Below are positions 1-6,022 of a DNA stretch of 9,102 bases, in pieces (the stretch's first letter is position 1; every line of letters begins with the position of its first letter). This DNA comes from Spirochaetaceae bacterium (lineage in GTDB: Bacteria > Spirochaetota > Spirochaetia > WRBN01): the NCBI GenBank assembly GCA_020024055.1, contig JAHHUI010000061.1:1-9102 (forward strand), in the 5' to 3' direction. Position numbers and translations under genes: made by a program. The notes beneath the pieces are model-generated. The model ran no database searches. It was not told the origin of the DNA and saw only the letters and a list, made by a program, of their open reading frames with translations.

Positions 1-94
1 GATTATTCCATTTAATAAAAGGCTTCAAAGTTTTCCATTTTGAATTTTGGAAACGAGAACCATCGCCCGCCATGGGAATCACGACATTAATCAT
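1..94 (-). CDS. Sugar-phosphate nucleotidyltransferase-like protein, N-terminus only (partial)
   Basis: The reverse strand from position 94 to the left edge reads as an open frame starting MINVVIPMAGDGSRF, followed about 11 residues later by KPFIKW. This is the N-terminal nucleotide-binding signature of sugar-1-phosphate nucleotidyltransferases: a hydrophobic strand, then a G-x-G-S-R-F loop, then a K-P lysine. These enzymes activate sugars as NDP-sugars for glycan synthesis. Only 31 residues are visible, so substrate and total length are unknown. The ATG at 94-92 is chosen because the frame is closed by TGA (112-110) just upstream; a weak GGA lies 6 nt before it. The gene sits downstream of promoter copy 1 with a leader of about 40 nt and follows two glycosyltransferases on the same strand, which fits a surface-glycan locus. 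The family call is fairly firm; the exact function is not. Confidence 0.75.
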   Translation of the reverse strand, partial: MINVVIPMAGDGSRFQNSKWKTLKPFIKWNN

Positions 95-141
95 TGCACA
101 TCCACATTTTCAAATTACATTTTTCGTAAAGAGAATGCGCA

Positions 142-170
142 ATTATACCTTTTACCCCCCCCCCCGTCAA
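142..170 (-). promoter_or_regulatory. Poly-G spacer promoter, copy 1 (11 G, 17 bp spacer)
   Basis: On the minus strand the -35 is TTGACG (170-165) and the -10 is a perfect TATAAT (147-142). The 17 bp between them is almost entirely the G-run plus TAAAAGG. The run is 11 G (C on the plus strand, 155-165). Seventeen bp is the optimal sigma-70 spacing, so this copy is predicted to be in the strongest state. The start site should lie near 135, about 40 nt before the nucleotidyltransferase ATG at 94. Gain or loss of G by slipped-strand mispairing would change the spacing and hence expression. Phase variation is inferred from the architecture. Confidence 0.8.
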
Positions 171-192
171 GACCCGGCGAAAAATGCAAAAT

Positions 193-1329
193 TTAAGGCG
201 ATTGTTTTAATAAATGCTTTTCCACAATATGATAAATTTCCGGATCAGCCACCTTGCGCAGAAAACAGACATGAGAGAATTTATATTCCCTCAAATTTGA
301 GCCTGGCTCAAGATAGCACAGCACATCATCTAAGCTTTTCATCTCATAATCTGTGGCACACAGATTTTCATCAAGAAAATTTTTCCTTTGTGTTTTGCTG
401 TTATACAGCAGCGTCTGAGTGAAATACTCTTCGGGAGCAAAATAGCGCTTCATGCTTTTCGCCAATTTAATATTCTCCTGCCGGCACAAAAACGCGACAT
501 CATCCTGGCAATAGCAGCCCGCCGGGCCGGCACTTTTGCTTTTCTGAAATATATTCCCTTCACATAAATAAAGCAAGCGAGAAGGTTTCCCATACATCAT
601 AGAAAGGCCAAAATAGCTATTTTCCAAAGAGATAATGATAAATCTGAAAGGAAACATGAAAATATATTTCATCAAAAGAACCCATTTCTTCAGACCAGAA
701 CTTTGAGATAAAGCCTGAAAAGACTTTGCCCTGGCCATTCTTCCCAGTGTTTCTCTTGCATGTTTCAATATAGGTATTAAATAATAAAAAAAATCTGAAA
801 TCGTATACAGATATATTTTTAAGCGGCAAAATATAGGAAAATGCCGGCATACAGAGACAAGAAAAGAATATCGCGTTAAAAGCAAAAGATGCCATTGATT
901 GATCTCAAGCCTTTCTGAGCAATGCTCGGAATGCCAATGACAGCTTCCAAGAAAAGACCTTCCCTTGAACCGCGCCAGATGCGCCTTGATATATTCTTTG
1001 GTTTTCACCGGCACACATTGTTCTGAAAGCGCAATGAAATGTTCAAAGTCACCGGCCAAAGTCAAAGCCAGGCGCATATTTTCCAGCATGGCCAGCAATA
1101 TTGTGTATGTGCCCCACACCACTTTTATTTTTGAATAAATATGTACATTAGGATAATCTTTAAATGCTTCTTGTAGTTGGCGCATCTTCCTGCGTGAGGA
1201 ATATTTATTCCAATGCACAATGAAATAGTCTTCTGCTGTATACAGGAATTTAATCTTCTTTTCCAAAAGCTCTATATCATCGAATGCAATAAATGTATAG
1301 ACAATTTTATGACTTTTTGCCATGCGCAT
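193..1329 (-). CDS. GT14-like (Core-2/I-branching type) glycosyltransferase, paralogue A
   Basis: This 378-residue protein resembles the Branch / GT14 family, whose known members transfer GlcNAc or xylose to make branched glycans. Visible family features are IVHWNK (37-42, in the place of the family's V-H-x-D-K), W72-G73, LSEQCVPVK (101-109, matching the LSGQDYPLK block), PEEYFTQT (299-306, matching the SPDE-containing block with its catalytic Glu, here likely E301), and FLRKVAD near the C-terminus (356-362, matching the F-x-R-K motif). No cleaved signal peptide is evident; hydrophobic stretches near 170-190 and 215-235 may be membrane-associated. ATG 1329 gives the longest frame. The in-frame ATG at 1323 (MAKSH) has a GGA 5 nt upstream and may be the true start, because the 1329 start would have a leader of only about 17 nt with no ribosome site. 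It has its own poly-G promoter and is a tandem paralogue of the gene at 1404-2558. Donor and acceptor are unknown. Confidence 0.75.
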   Translation of the reverse strand: MRMAKSHKIVYTFIAFDDIELLEKKIKFLYTAEDYFIVHWNKYSSRRKMRQLQEAFKDYPNVHIYSKIKVVWGTYTILLAMLENMRLALTLAGDFEHFIALSEQCVPVKTKEYIKAHLARFKGRSFLGSCHWHSEHCSERLEINQWHLLLLTRYSFLVSVCRHFPIFCRLKIYLYTISDFFYYLIPILKHARETLGRMARAKSFQALSQSSGLKKWVLLMKYIFMFPFRFIIISLENSYFGLSMMYGKPSRLLYLCEGNIFQKSKSAGPAGCYCQDDVAFLCRQENIKLAKSMKRYFAPEEYFTQTLLYNSKTQRKNFLDENLCATDYEMKSLDDVLCYLEPGSNLREYKFSHVCFLRKVADPEIYHIVEKHLLKQSP

Positions 1330-1352
1330 CCACTGTGTCTAGAGAATGCGCA

Positions 1353-1380
1353 ATTATACCTTTTACCCCCCCCCCGTCAA
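1353..1380 (-). promoter_or_regulatory. Poly-G spacer promoter, copy 2 (10 G, 16 bp spacer)
   Basis: The minus strand has -35 TTGACG (1380-1375) and -10 TATAAT (1358-1353), with 16 bp between. The G-run is 10 long (C on plus, 1366-1375), followed by TAAAAGG exactly as in copy 1. The only difference from copy 1 within the core is one fewer G, as replication slippage would produce. The predicted start is near 1346, giving a leader of about 17-23 nt for glycosyltransferase A. Spacing of 16 bp should still work but less well than 17. Confidence 0.8.
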
Positions 1381-1403
1381 GATCTTTTGGGAAAATTCAA
1401 AAT

Positions 1404-2558
1404 TTAAGGCGATTGTTTTAATAAATGTGATTCCAGCATAGAATAGATTTCTTTGTCAGCCACCTTGCGCACAAAACAAATATGCTGGAATTTATATTCT
1501 CTTGGCGTGCAGGAAGACTCTGTGAAATCTCTGAATTCTCTTTCATCCAAATAAGGCATGAGATCTTCAAATTTCTTTATGGTATAGTCTGTGGCACACA
1601 GGCTTTCATTCAAAAAGTTTTTATTCTGTGTCTCGCTGTTATACAGCATTGTTTGACAGAAATATTCTTCTGAAGAAAAATAGCGCCTCATGCTTTTCGC
1701 CAATTCAATATTCTCCAGTCGGCACAGATACTGCACATCATCATAGCAATAGCAGCCCGCCGGGCCTGCGCTTTTGGTCTTTTGAAATGTTTTATTTTTA
1801 CACACAGACAACAGCTTGGAAGGCTTTGCATATCGGCTGACACAGTCAAAGCGCTCGAGAGAAATGAGTATAAACCGCAATGGAAAAAGCACAATATATT
1901 TCATCAGGGCAATGATTTTCTTTATTCCCGAACAGCCGCTCAACGCCCGGAATGATCGCGCCTGTTTCATTTCATGCCAGATCTGCTTTGAATTTTTTAA
2001 TATAGGTATCAGATAATAAAAAAAGTCTGCTGCTCCATACATAAACATTTTAAGACGGGCCGCCGGCGAAAGCCTCTTGTAGCATGTAAGGCCAAAAAAA
2101 TACCCCGTGAGCAAAAAAGCATCTGCCTTGCAGGGTGTGCCCGCCAGGCTCACTTCAGCAATAATATGATCACATCCACAGAAAGATTCGCCGGCATGAT
2201 GTGCCAGATGCGCCTTGATATATTCTTTGGTTTTCACAGGAACACATTGTTCTGAAAGCATAATCAAATGATCAAAATTTCCTGCCAATTTCAGGGCACA
2301 GCACATATTCTCTATCAAAGCTAAAAGTATGCTGTGCATACCCCACATTACTTTGATCTTAGAATATATATAAACATTGGGCATATCCTTAAATACCCTT
2401 TGCAGCTGATGCAGCTTTTTCCTGGAGGAAGATTTATTCCAATGCACAATGAAATAGTCTTCCCTCGTATACAAATATTTAATTTTTCTTTCTAAAAGCT
2501 CTATATCATCGAATGCAATAAATGCATAAACAATTCTATGACTCTTTGCCATCCGCAT
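1404..2558 (-). CDS. GT14-like (Core-2/I-branching type) glycosyltransferase, paralogue B
   Basis: This 384-residue tandem paralogue of the gene at 193-1329 keeps the same landmarks: IVHWNK (37-42), WG (72-73), LSEQCVPVK (101-109), EEYFCQT (297-303, with E298 as the likely catalytic Glu), and FVRKVAD (362-368). The two proteins are nearly identical over the first ~120 residues and the last ~20, and share the SAGPAGCYC block (263-271 here). They differ strongly at 127-165 and in the C-terminal insertion around 338-352. This suggests the same donor or fold with a different acceptor. The Pro before the catalytic Glu in paralogue A is Ser here. The start could be 2558 (weak GAG 5 nt upstream) or the in-frame ATG at 2552. 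It lies directly downstream of poly-G promoter copy 3 and is the first gene of the array; no further cassette is visible to its right. Confidence 0.75.
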   Translation of the reverse strand: MRMAKSHRIVYAFIAFDDIELLERKIKYLYTREDYFIVHWNKSSSRKKLHQLQRVFKDMPNVYIYSKIKVMWGMHSILLALIENMCCALKLAGNFDHLIMLSEQCVPVKTKEYIKAHLAHHAGESFCGCDHIIAEVSLAGTPCKADAFLLTGYFFGLTCYKRLSPAARLKMFMYGAADFFYYLIPILKNSKQIWHEMKQARSFRALSGCSGIKKIIALMKYIVLFPLRFILISLERFDCVSRYAKPSKLLSVCKNKTFQKTKSAGPAGCYCYDDVQYLCRLENIELAKSMRRYFSSEEYFCQTMLYNSETQNKNFLNESLCATDYTIKKFEDLMPYLDEREFRDFTESSCTPREYKFQHICFVRKVADKEIYSMLESHLLKQSP

Positions 2559-2588
2559 CTACACTCACAACTGTCAAGAGAATGCGGA

Positions 2589-2616
2589 ATTATAGCTTTT
2601 ACCCCCCCCCCGTCAA
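2589..2616 (-). promoter_or_regulatory. Poly-G spacer promoter, copy 3 (10 G, 16 bp spacer)
   Basis: The minus strand has -35 TTGACG (2616-2611) and -10 TATAAT (2594-2589), with a 16 bp spacer made of the G-run (10 G, C on plus at 2602-2611) and TAAAAGC. The spacer end differs from copies 1 and 2 by one base (C instead of G), so this copy has diverged slightly while keeping both hexamers perfectly. The predicted start is near 2582, about 24 nt before the ATG of glycosyltransferase B. Confidence 0.8.
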
Positions 2617-2618
2617 GA

Positions 2619-2794
2619 TCTTGGAAAGAAATTCATACCTATTAATATTTTTCCCGTGCCACCCTTCAAGCAAGAGCATTGATGCCCTTTAAAGATTATC
2701 ATGAATTCCCCTCCCTGATAAAAATCCATCTCTATCAGGTATCATCCTCATCAAAGTGACTTTTTTTGGAGGGAAATAAAAAAGGAGACAGAAA
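2619..2794. other. Intergenic region between the cassette array and the pseudogene
   Basis: No gene is supported here. It separates the outward-facing minus-strand promoter copy 3 from a plus-strand ribosome binding site (GGAG at 2784-2787). It contains a 7 bp inverted repeat, CCTGATA (2714-2720) and TATCAGG (2733-2739), with a 12 nt loop; this could be a protein-binding site but has no T-run to make it a terminator. I could not identify a convincing plus-strand promoter, although the former gene at 2795 must have had one. Confidence 0.5.
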
Positions 2795-3449
2795 ATGAAA
2801 ACAAAAATATATTTTTGTTCATGCTTTTCATGATGATCATCTTCACAAACAAAGACTGGAGTATGTATCATGGCATTTTCACGGGGATTCGGGCGGCATG
2901 CTGAACACCCGATAATATGGACAAAATCCCGATACGGGCACACCGGGGGTACATTTTGCTTATTTTGGGGCCTTTAAAAAACCGATCATGCCAAACATGA
3001 CAGCTATTTCAAGGGCGGGCTTTTGATTACGAGGCAGGCTTTGGGGGCACACGTGCCCACTCCATTTCGCGCCCCTCACAGGGCTTTGGTCTTTTTGCCG
3101 ATACCGGCGCCGTGCTCTTTGATATGTGGCGCATTGGAGCACGGGGCACTTTCAATTACCTGACAAAAAAACCTGGCAGCAGGCCTGCTTTGTCATTTCA
3201 CCTTATCTCGAAACAGTCATCATGTGGCAGGCCTTCGCACAAAACGGATTTGATTTTGGTTTTCGCATCGGCGCCCTCAGCGAACCTTATTATAAGGTGA
3301 ATAAACTCAATCAGCTGGGTCTGGAAATTTACCGCTCTATTTTCATTTCTTTTAAACAAAGGGGACTTTGTCCCCTTTGTTTAAAAGGCACACGCCAAAA
3401 ATTTAACCACATAAACCGTTGTGTTGTAATGATTTACAAAACAAATTAG
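2795..3449 (+). pseudogene. Frameshifted remnant of a small exported, possibly outer-membrane, protein
   Basis: The ATG at 2795 follows a strong GGAG 7 nt upstream, but its frame stops at 2831. Adding one T to the run at 2812-2816 restores a signal-peptide-like start, MKTKIYFLFMLFMMIIF. Further repairs give one continuous product of about 190 residues: one A added near 2920-2927 (plus a TGA at about 2900), one T removed at 3021-3024, and one A added to the seven-A run at 3165-3171. The repaired protein contains GVHFAYFGAFKKP, FDYEAGFGG, GFGLFADTGAVLFD and, in the last open frame, IGALSEPYY and LGLEIYRSIFISF. Alternating polar and hydrophobic residues with many Gly and aromatic residues, and an aromatic-rich end, resemble an outer-membrane beta-barrel. 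That is inference; I do not recognise the family. The last open frame runs through the terminator to a stop at 3449, so the original stop was probably near 3350. Confidence 0.6.
3349..3387. terminator. Symmetrical bidirectional terminator between convergent transcripts
   Basis: A perfect 18 bp stem (3349-3366 with 3370-3387) closes on a TTT loop. The core reads AAACAAA, then GGGGAC, TTT, GTCCCC, then TTTGTTT: an A-rich arm, a GC-rich hairpin and a T-rich tail. Because it is palindromic it has the same form on both strands. It lies between the plus-strand pseudogene and the minus-strand tRNA-Arg gene and would terminate both. Confidence 0.75.
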
Positions 3450-3450
3450 A

Positions 3451-3524
3451 CGCGTCCAGCACGATTCGAACGTGCGACCTACTGCTTAGAAGGCAGTTGC
3501 TCTATCCAGCTGAGCTATGAACGC
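3451..3524 (-). tRNA. tRNA-Arg (anticodon TCT)
   Basis: The minus strand folds into a full cloverleaf of 74 nt. The acceptor stem pairs GCGTTCA with TGGACGC (one T-G pair). The D-arm is GCTCAGCTGGATAGAGC. The anticodon stem ACTGC/GCAGT encloses CTTCTAA, giving anticodon TCT, which reads AGA and AGG. The T-arm GCACG-TTCGAAT-CGTGC has the standard TTC. The discriminator base is G (3451). The 3' CCA is not encoded, so it must be added by CCA-transferase. There is no overlap with a coding gene, and the shared hairpin at 3349-3387 would end its transcript. Confidence 0.95.
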
Positions 3525-3534
3525 AGATATATTT

Positions 3535-3563
3535 ATTTCATCATAAAATCGCTCATTTTGCAA
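3535..3563 (-). promoter_or_regulatory. Possible promoter of tRNA-Arg
   Basis: The minus strand has TTGCAA (3563-3558), 17 bp, then TGAAAT (3540-3535). This would start transcription about 4 nt before the mature 5' end of the tRNA. The -10 is a poor match, so the call rests mostly on position. Confidence 0.3.
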
Positions 3564-3601
3564 GAGCTTTCAGCGGGAAATGCCCCCCTGGGTATGCACT
3601 T

Positions 3602-3607
3602 TATAAT
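3602..3607 (+). promoter_or_regulatory. Possible -10 element upstream of the radical SAM gene
   Basis: A perfect TATAAT lies 34 nt before the ATG at 3642. No good -35 hexamer is found 16-18 bp upstream and there is no extended -10 TG, so it would need an activator or be weak. The flanking TGCAC (3595-3599) and GTGCA (3614-3618) form a short dyad around it. Confidence 0.35.
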
Positions 3608-3641
3608 TTTTGTGTGCACATGCCGATAACACAGATGAATT

Positions 3642-5111
3642 ATGAATATATTGGCTGTCATCGACACTCGCTGGGATACATCATATGCTAAGCAAAGCTG
3701 GCAAAACTATACCCGAACACGAGATGCTGTTCAGGAAAAAATACAATCAGAGGTTCAAAAATATACCTTTTTAGGGCCAAATGAGGAAATTCAGGCTGAT
3801 CTTGCAACAAAATCAGAAGAAATCTATGCGGCCCTGAAAAATGCCGGTGCAGACTTTGATGCCATTTTATATGTTTATGCGGATGAACCGTTTCTGGATG
3901 CGCAGCTGACAAAAAAAATGCTGGAAAATCATATAAAATATTTTGCTGATTTCAGCTTTGCCGAAGGCTATCCGCAAGGATTGACCCCAATGATTGTCTC
4001 AACAAGGATCTTTGACGACCTGATTGAACTTGCTAAGACGCAGCCAAATGTGAACTCGCTGATGCGAAAGCGCAATTTCTTTTTTGAAACGATCAAAAAG
4101 GATCTCAATCGTTTTTCAATCGAAACACAGATCAGCCCCGTGGATGTGCGCGCGCTGCGCATTGCCCTGAATTATCAAAATAAAAATAACAGCGAAATAT
4201 GCAATAAGATTTTAAGCAGCGGGGCAAAAGATGCAGATGCGATCTTAGAGACGGTGCAAAACCGGCCCGATCTGCTGTGGGGGATTCCTGCTTATTACAA
4301 CATACAAATCAGCAGCAACTGTCCCCAGAAATGCAGCTATTGTCCCTATAGCACATATGAGAATTTCAACAAAAACATTTTCATGTCTATGGACAATTTC
4401 CAGCGCATTCTCTCCCGGGCACATCAGCTCTCTGATCAAGCGGTGATTTCTCTTTCCTATATGGGCGAGCCCTCTTCACATCAGGACTTTCCGGCGATGA
4501 TGCGCGCGGTGCTGGAAAAACCCAATTTTTCTTTGCATATTGAGACCAGCGGCCTGGGATGGAACGAAGAAGCCTGGACCACTATTTTAAGCCTGGATCG
4601 TGATCGGATCAGTCTGATCATCAGCCTGGACAGCCAAAAAGAAGCCCTGTATAAAAAAGTGCGCGGGGAAGGTTTTCAGGAAGCTATGGCTTTCATCAAT
4701 CGTGCGCTGGCTGAATTTAAAGACAATACCTGGATTCAAAGCGTGCGCCAAAAATCCCTGGAGAGCGAGCTGGAATCCTTCTATCGACACTTCCAGGAAC
4801 TGAACGCGCAAACAATTATTCAAAAATACAATAATTTTTGCGATACTTTGCCGAATGAGAAATCGGTGAACATCGCCCCGTTGAAGCGCCATGTGTGCTG
4901 GGCCCTGCAAAGGGAAATCAGCATTCAGGTGAACGGCAATGTAAATTTATGCGCCAGCGACCTGGCGGGCAAAGAGCCTTTGGGCAATGCCTTTAGAGAT
5001 GACCTGAAAGACATCTGGGCCAGAATGAATGAATATCGCATGAAACACACACGCGGAGAATATCCCAAGATTTGTCAGAATTGTGATGAATATTACATAT
5101 TCAATTTTTAA
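3642..5111 (+). CDS. spiroSPASM-type radical SAM protein with nucleotidyltransferase-like N-terminus
   Basis: This is a 489-residue protein. The N-terminal third resembles sugar/CMP nucleotidyltransferase folds (MNILAVIDTR at the start, YADEPFLD at 79-86, GYPQGLTPMIVS at 109-120) but lacks the GxGxR-type nucleotide loop. The radical SAM core begins with C227-x3-C231-x2-C234, the motif that binds the [4Fe-4S] cluster cleaving S-adenosylmethionine. The C-terminus has C419, C437, C478 and C481 (CQNC), which could hold one auxiliary cluster, fewer than the seven Cys of a full SPASM domain. This arrangement matches my knowledge of the spirochaete-restricted spiroSPASM family, whose function is unknown. 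The ATG at 3642 has no clear ribosome site but is the natural start of the MNILAVID strand. It overlaps the next gene by 26 nt, implying coupled translation. The partner is glycosyltransferase-like, so sugar-linked chemistry is plausible but unproven. Confidence 0.75.
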   Translation: MNILAVIDTRWDTSYAKQSWQNYTRTRDAVQEKIQSEVQKYTFLGPNEEIQADLATKSEEIYAALKNAGADFDAILYVYADEPFLDAQLTKKMLENHIKYFADFSFAEGYPQGLTPMIVSTRIFDDLIELAKTQPNVNSLMRKRNFFFETIKKDLNRFSIETQISPVDVRALRIALNYQNKNNSEICNKILSSGAKDADAILETVQNRPDLLWGIPAYYNIQISSNCPQKCSYCPYSTYENFNKNIFMSMDNFQRILSRAHQLSDQAVISLSYMGEPSSHQDFPAMMRAVLEKPNFSLHIETSGLGWNEEAWTTILSLDRDRISLIISLDSQKEALYKKVRGEGFQEAMAFINRALAEFKDNTWIQSVRQKSLESELESFYRHFQELNAQTIIQKYNNFCDTLPNEKSVNIAPLKRHVCWALQREISIQVNGNVNLCASDLAGKEPLGNAFRDDLKDIWARMNEYRMKHTRGEYPKICQNCDEYYIFNF

Positions 5112-6003
5112 GGAGCCGGCTATTTACACCGTTGTAGACCATTGCACGCCCAAACAAGATGAAGACTCGCTCACGGTGGCCATTTTGCCCAGGGGCGAAG
5201 ATCCATTCTTTTCTCCCCTTGTGGAAGAACTGATGAAAATTAATCCTCAGGAACTTATCCTTTTCAACACCGGTTTCAATTTGCCCGCGTGCATGAATCA
5301 GGTGCGTCATGTGTGGCTGAAAGAAGAGGTGACGCCTGGAGAAATGGTGAATATTGCCATTCGCGAAGCACACAGCAAATTGGTCTTTGTTTTATGGAGC
5401 AATCAGGAATTTTCTTCACAGAATGTTTCCAGTCAGGTGTTCTGGCGCATTGAAGAGCGATCGGATCTGTGCACAATCGGCCAGCTGTACGATCAAGGGG
5501 GGAATCCCCTGCCGGTGCAGTCGATGCCGGCTTTCGATCGCATTGGCTTTCGTGTGATTCGCATATTGTCCGAAAAAAAAGACTTGAGAATTTTCTCTCC
5601 CTTTGATTACAGTGGTGTGTATAATCGCACACGATTTTTAAATTTAGGAGGATATGACACCACTATTGAAAACCCGTACTGGCAGAAAAATGACTTCGCC
5701 ATGCGGGCGGCTATGTGGGGCGAGCGCATTGTGCTCAATTCGGCTCTCAGTCTGCATTACACGGGCCAGCCCCCTGTTGACAATGAAGATTTTGACATTT
5801 CCAGCCGCATTTTTGCCCTGAAATCTCTGGGAATTAAACACAGCAAACACGGCGCATCTCTCCCTCTTTATCGCTGGTTATGGGTGGCTAAAATGCCCCA
5901 TAGCTGGGCATTATTCAAAGATATTCAAACCTGGGTTCATGAAAATCGTTTTCGTTTCCACTATGACGTTGAGCAAATCGTAGACAACTGGGACTCTCTG
6001 TAG
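5086..6003 (+). CDS. Glycosyltransferase family 2-like (GT-A fold) protein
   Basis: The frame gives 305 residues from the ATG at 5086; a GTG one codon earlier (5083) is also possible. The clearest family feature is FLNLGGYD (about 184-191) followed by KNDFAMRAAMWGERIVLNSALSLHYTG, which follows the GT2 pattern of GGFDE, then an acidic E/N-D, then a hydrophobic strand ending in His. The central IAIREAHSKLVFVLWSNQ sits where GT2 enzymes have A-x-G-E-Y-I-x-F-L-D-x-D-D. Here the expected DxD is replaced by WSN, so metal and nucleotide binding may be altered or lost. There is no signal peptide or membrane segment. The start lies inside the last 26 nt of the radical SAM gene with no strong ribosome site, pointing to translational coupling; an AAGGAG at 5108-5113 just after that stop has no start codon properly placed downstream. 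Function as an active transferase is uncertain. Confidence 0.55.
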   Translation: MNITYSIFKEPAIYTVVDHCTPKQDEDSLTVAILPRGEDPFFSPLVEELMKINPQELILFNTGFNLPACMNQVRHVWLKEEVTPGEMVNIAIREAHSKLVFVLWSNQEFSSQNVSSQVFWRIEERSDLCTIGQLYDQGGNPLPVQSMPAFDRIGFRVIRILSEKKDLRIFSPFDYSGVYNRTRFLNLGGYDTTIENPYWQKNDFAMRAAMWGERIVLNSALSLHYTGQPPVDNEDFDISSRIFALKSLGIKHSKHGASLPLYRWLWVAKMPHSWALFKDIQTWVHENRFRFHYDVEQIVDNWDSL

Positions 6004-6022
6004 TGTATTTTTGTCTGCTTTA

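Larger units (their letters stand above)
130..2618 (-). repeat. Tandem promoter-plus-glycosyltransferase cassette array
   Basis: A 42-43 bp repeat (130-172, 1341-1382, 2577-2618) recurs at about 1.2 kb intervals: AGAGAATGCG, then the -10, then the C-run on the plus strand, then GTCAAGA. Between copies lie two homologous genes. Their 3' ends share an identical 30 nt stretch (187-216 and 1398-1427), and an internal 35 nt identical block covers 974-1008 and 2203-2237. The unit that was duplicated is therefore promoter plus gene, not gene alone. Copies 2 and 3 also share GATCTT just beyond the G-run; copy 1 does not. Blocks of identity alternating with diverged blocks suggest ongoing recombination or conversion among paralogues. 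Confidence 0.8.

Noticed and set aside
155..165. C-runs as assembly or sequencing artefacts
   Set aside because: Three separate copies sit at the same place between good -35 and -10 hexamers and upstream of three genes; exact lengths may still be uncertain by a base.
72..422. Plus-strand open frame crossing the C-run (encoding YPPPRQD), and the similar frame at 1213-1407
   Set aside because: Both lie antisense to well-supported minus-strand genes and pass through the promoter repeat; the tract is explained better as a promoter spacer than as a translated contingency repeat.
2572..2577. A second TTGACA on the minus strand in the leader of glycosyltransferase B
   Set aside because: There is no -10-like hexamer 16-18 bp downstream, and it lies after the better-formed poly-G promoter.
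2714..2739. Inverted repeat CCTGATA / TATCAGG as a terminator
   Set aside because: The stem is only 7 bp with a 12 nt loop and is not followed by a T-run on either strand.
2689..2943. Minus-strand open frame of 84 codons
   Set aside because: It is antisense to the ribosome site and start of the plus-strand pseudogene, has no ribosome site of its own and no recognisable features.
2960..3142. Minus-strand open frame of 60 codons
   Set aside because: It lies opposite the coherent FDYEAGFGG/GFGLFADTGAVLFD segments of the pseudogene and has low-complexity basic composition typical of a shadow frame.
3451..3524. tRNA gene as an integration attachment site
   Set aside because: No integrase gene and no duplicated tRNA 3' end are seen in the window.
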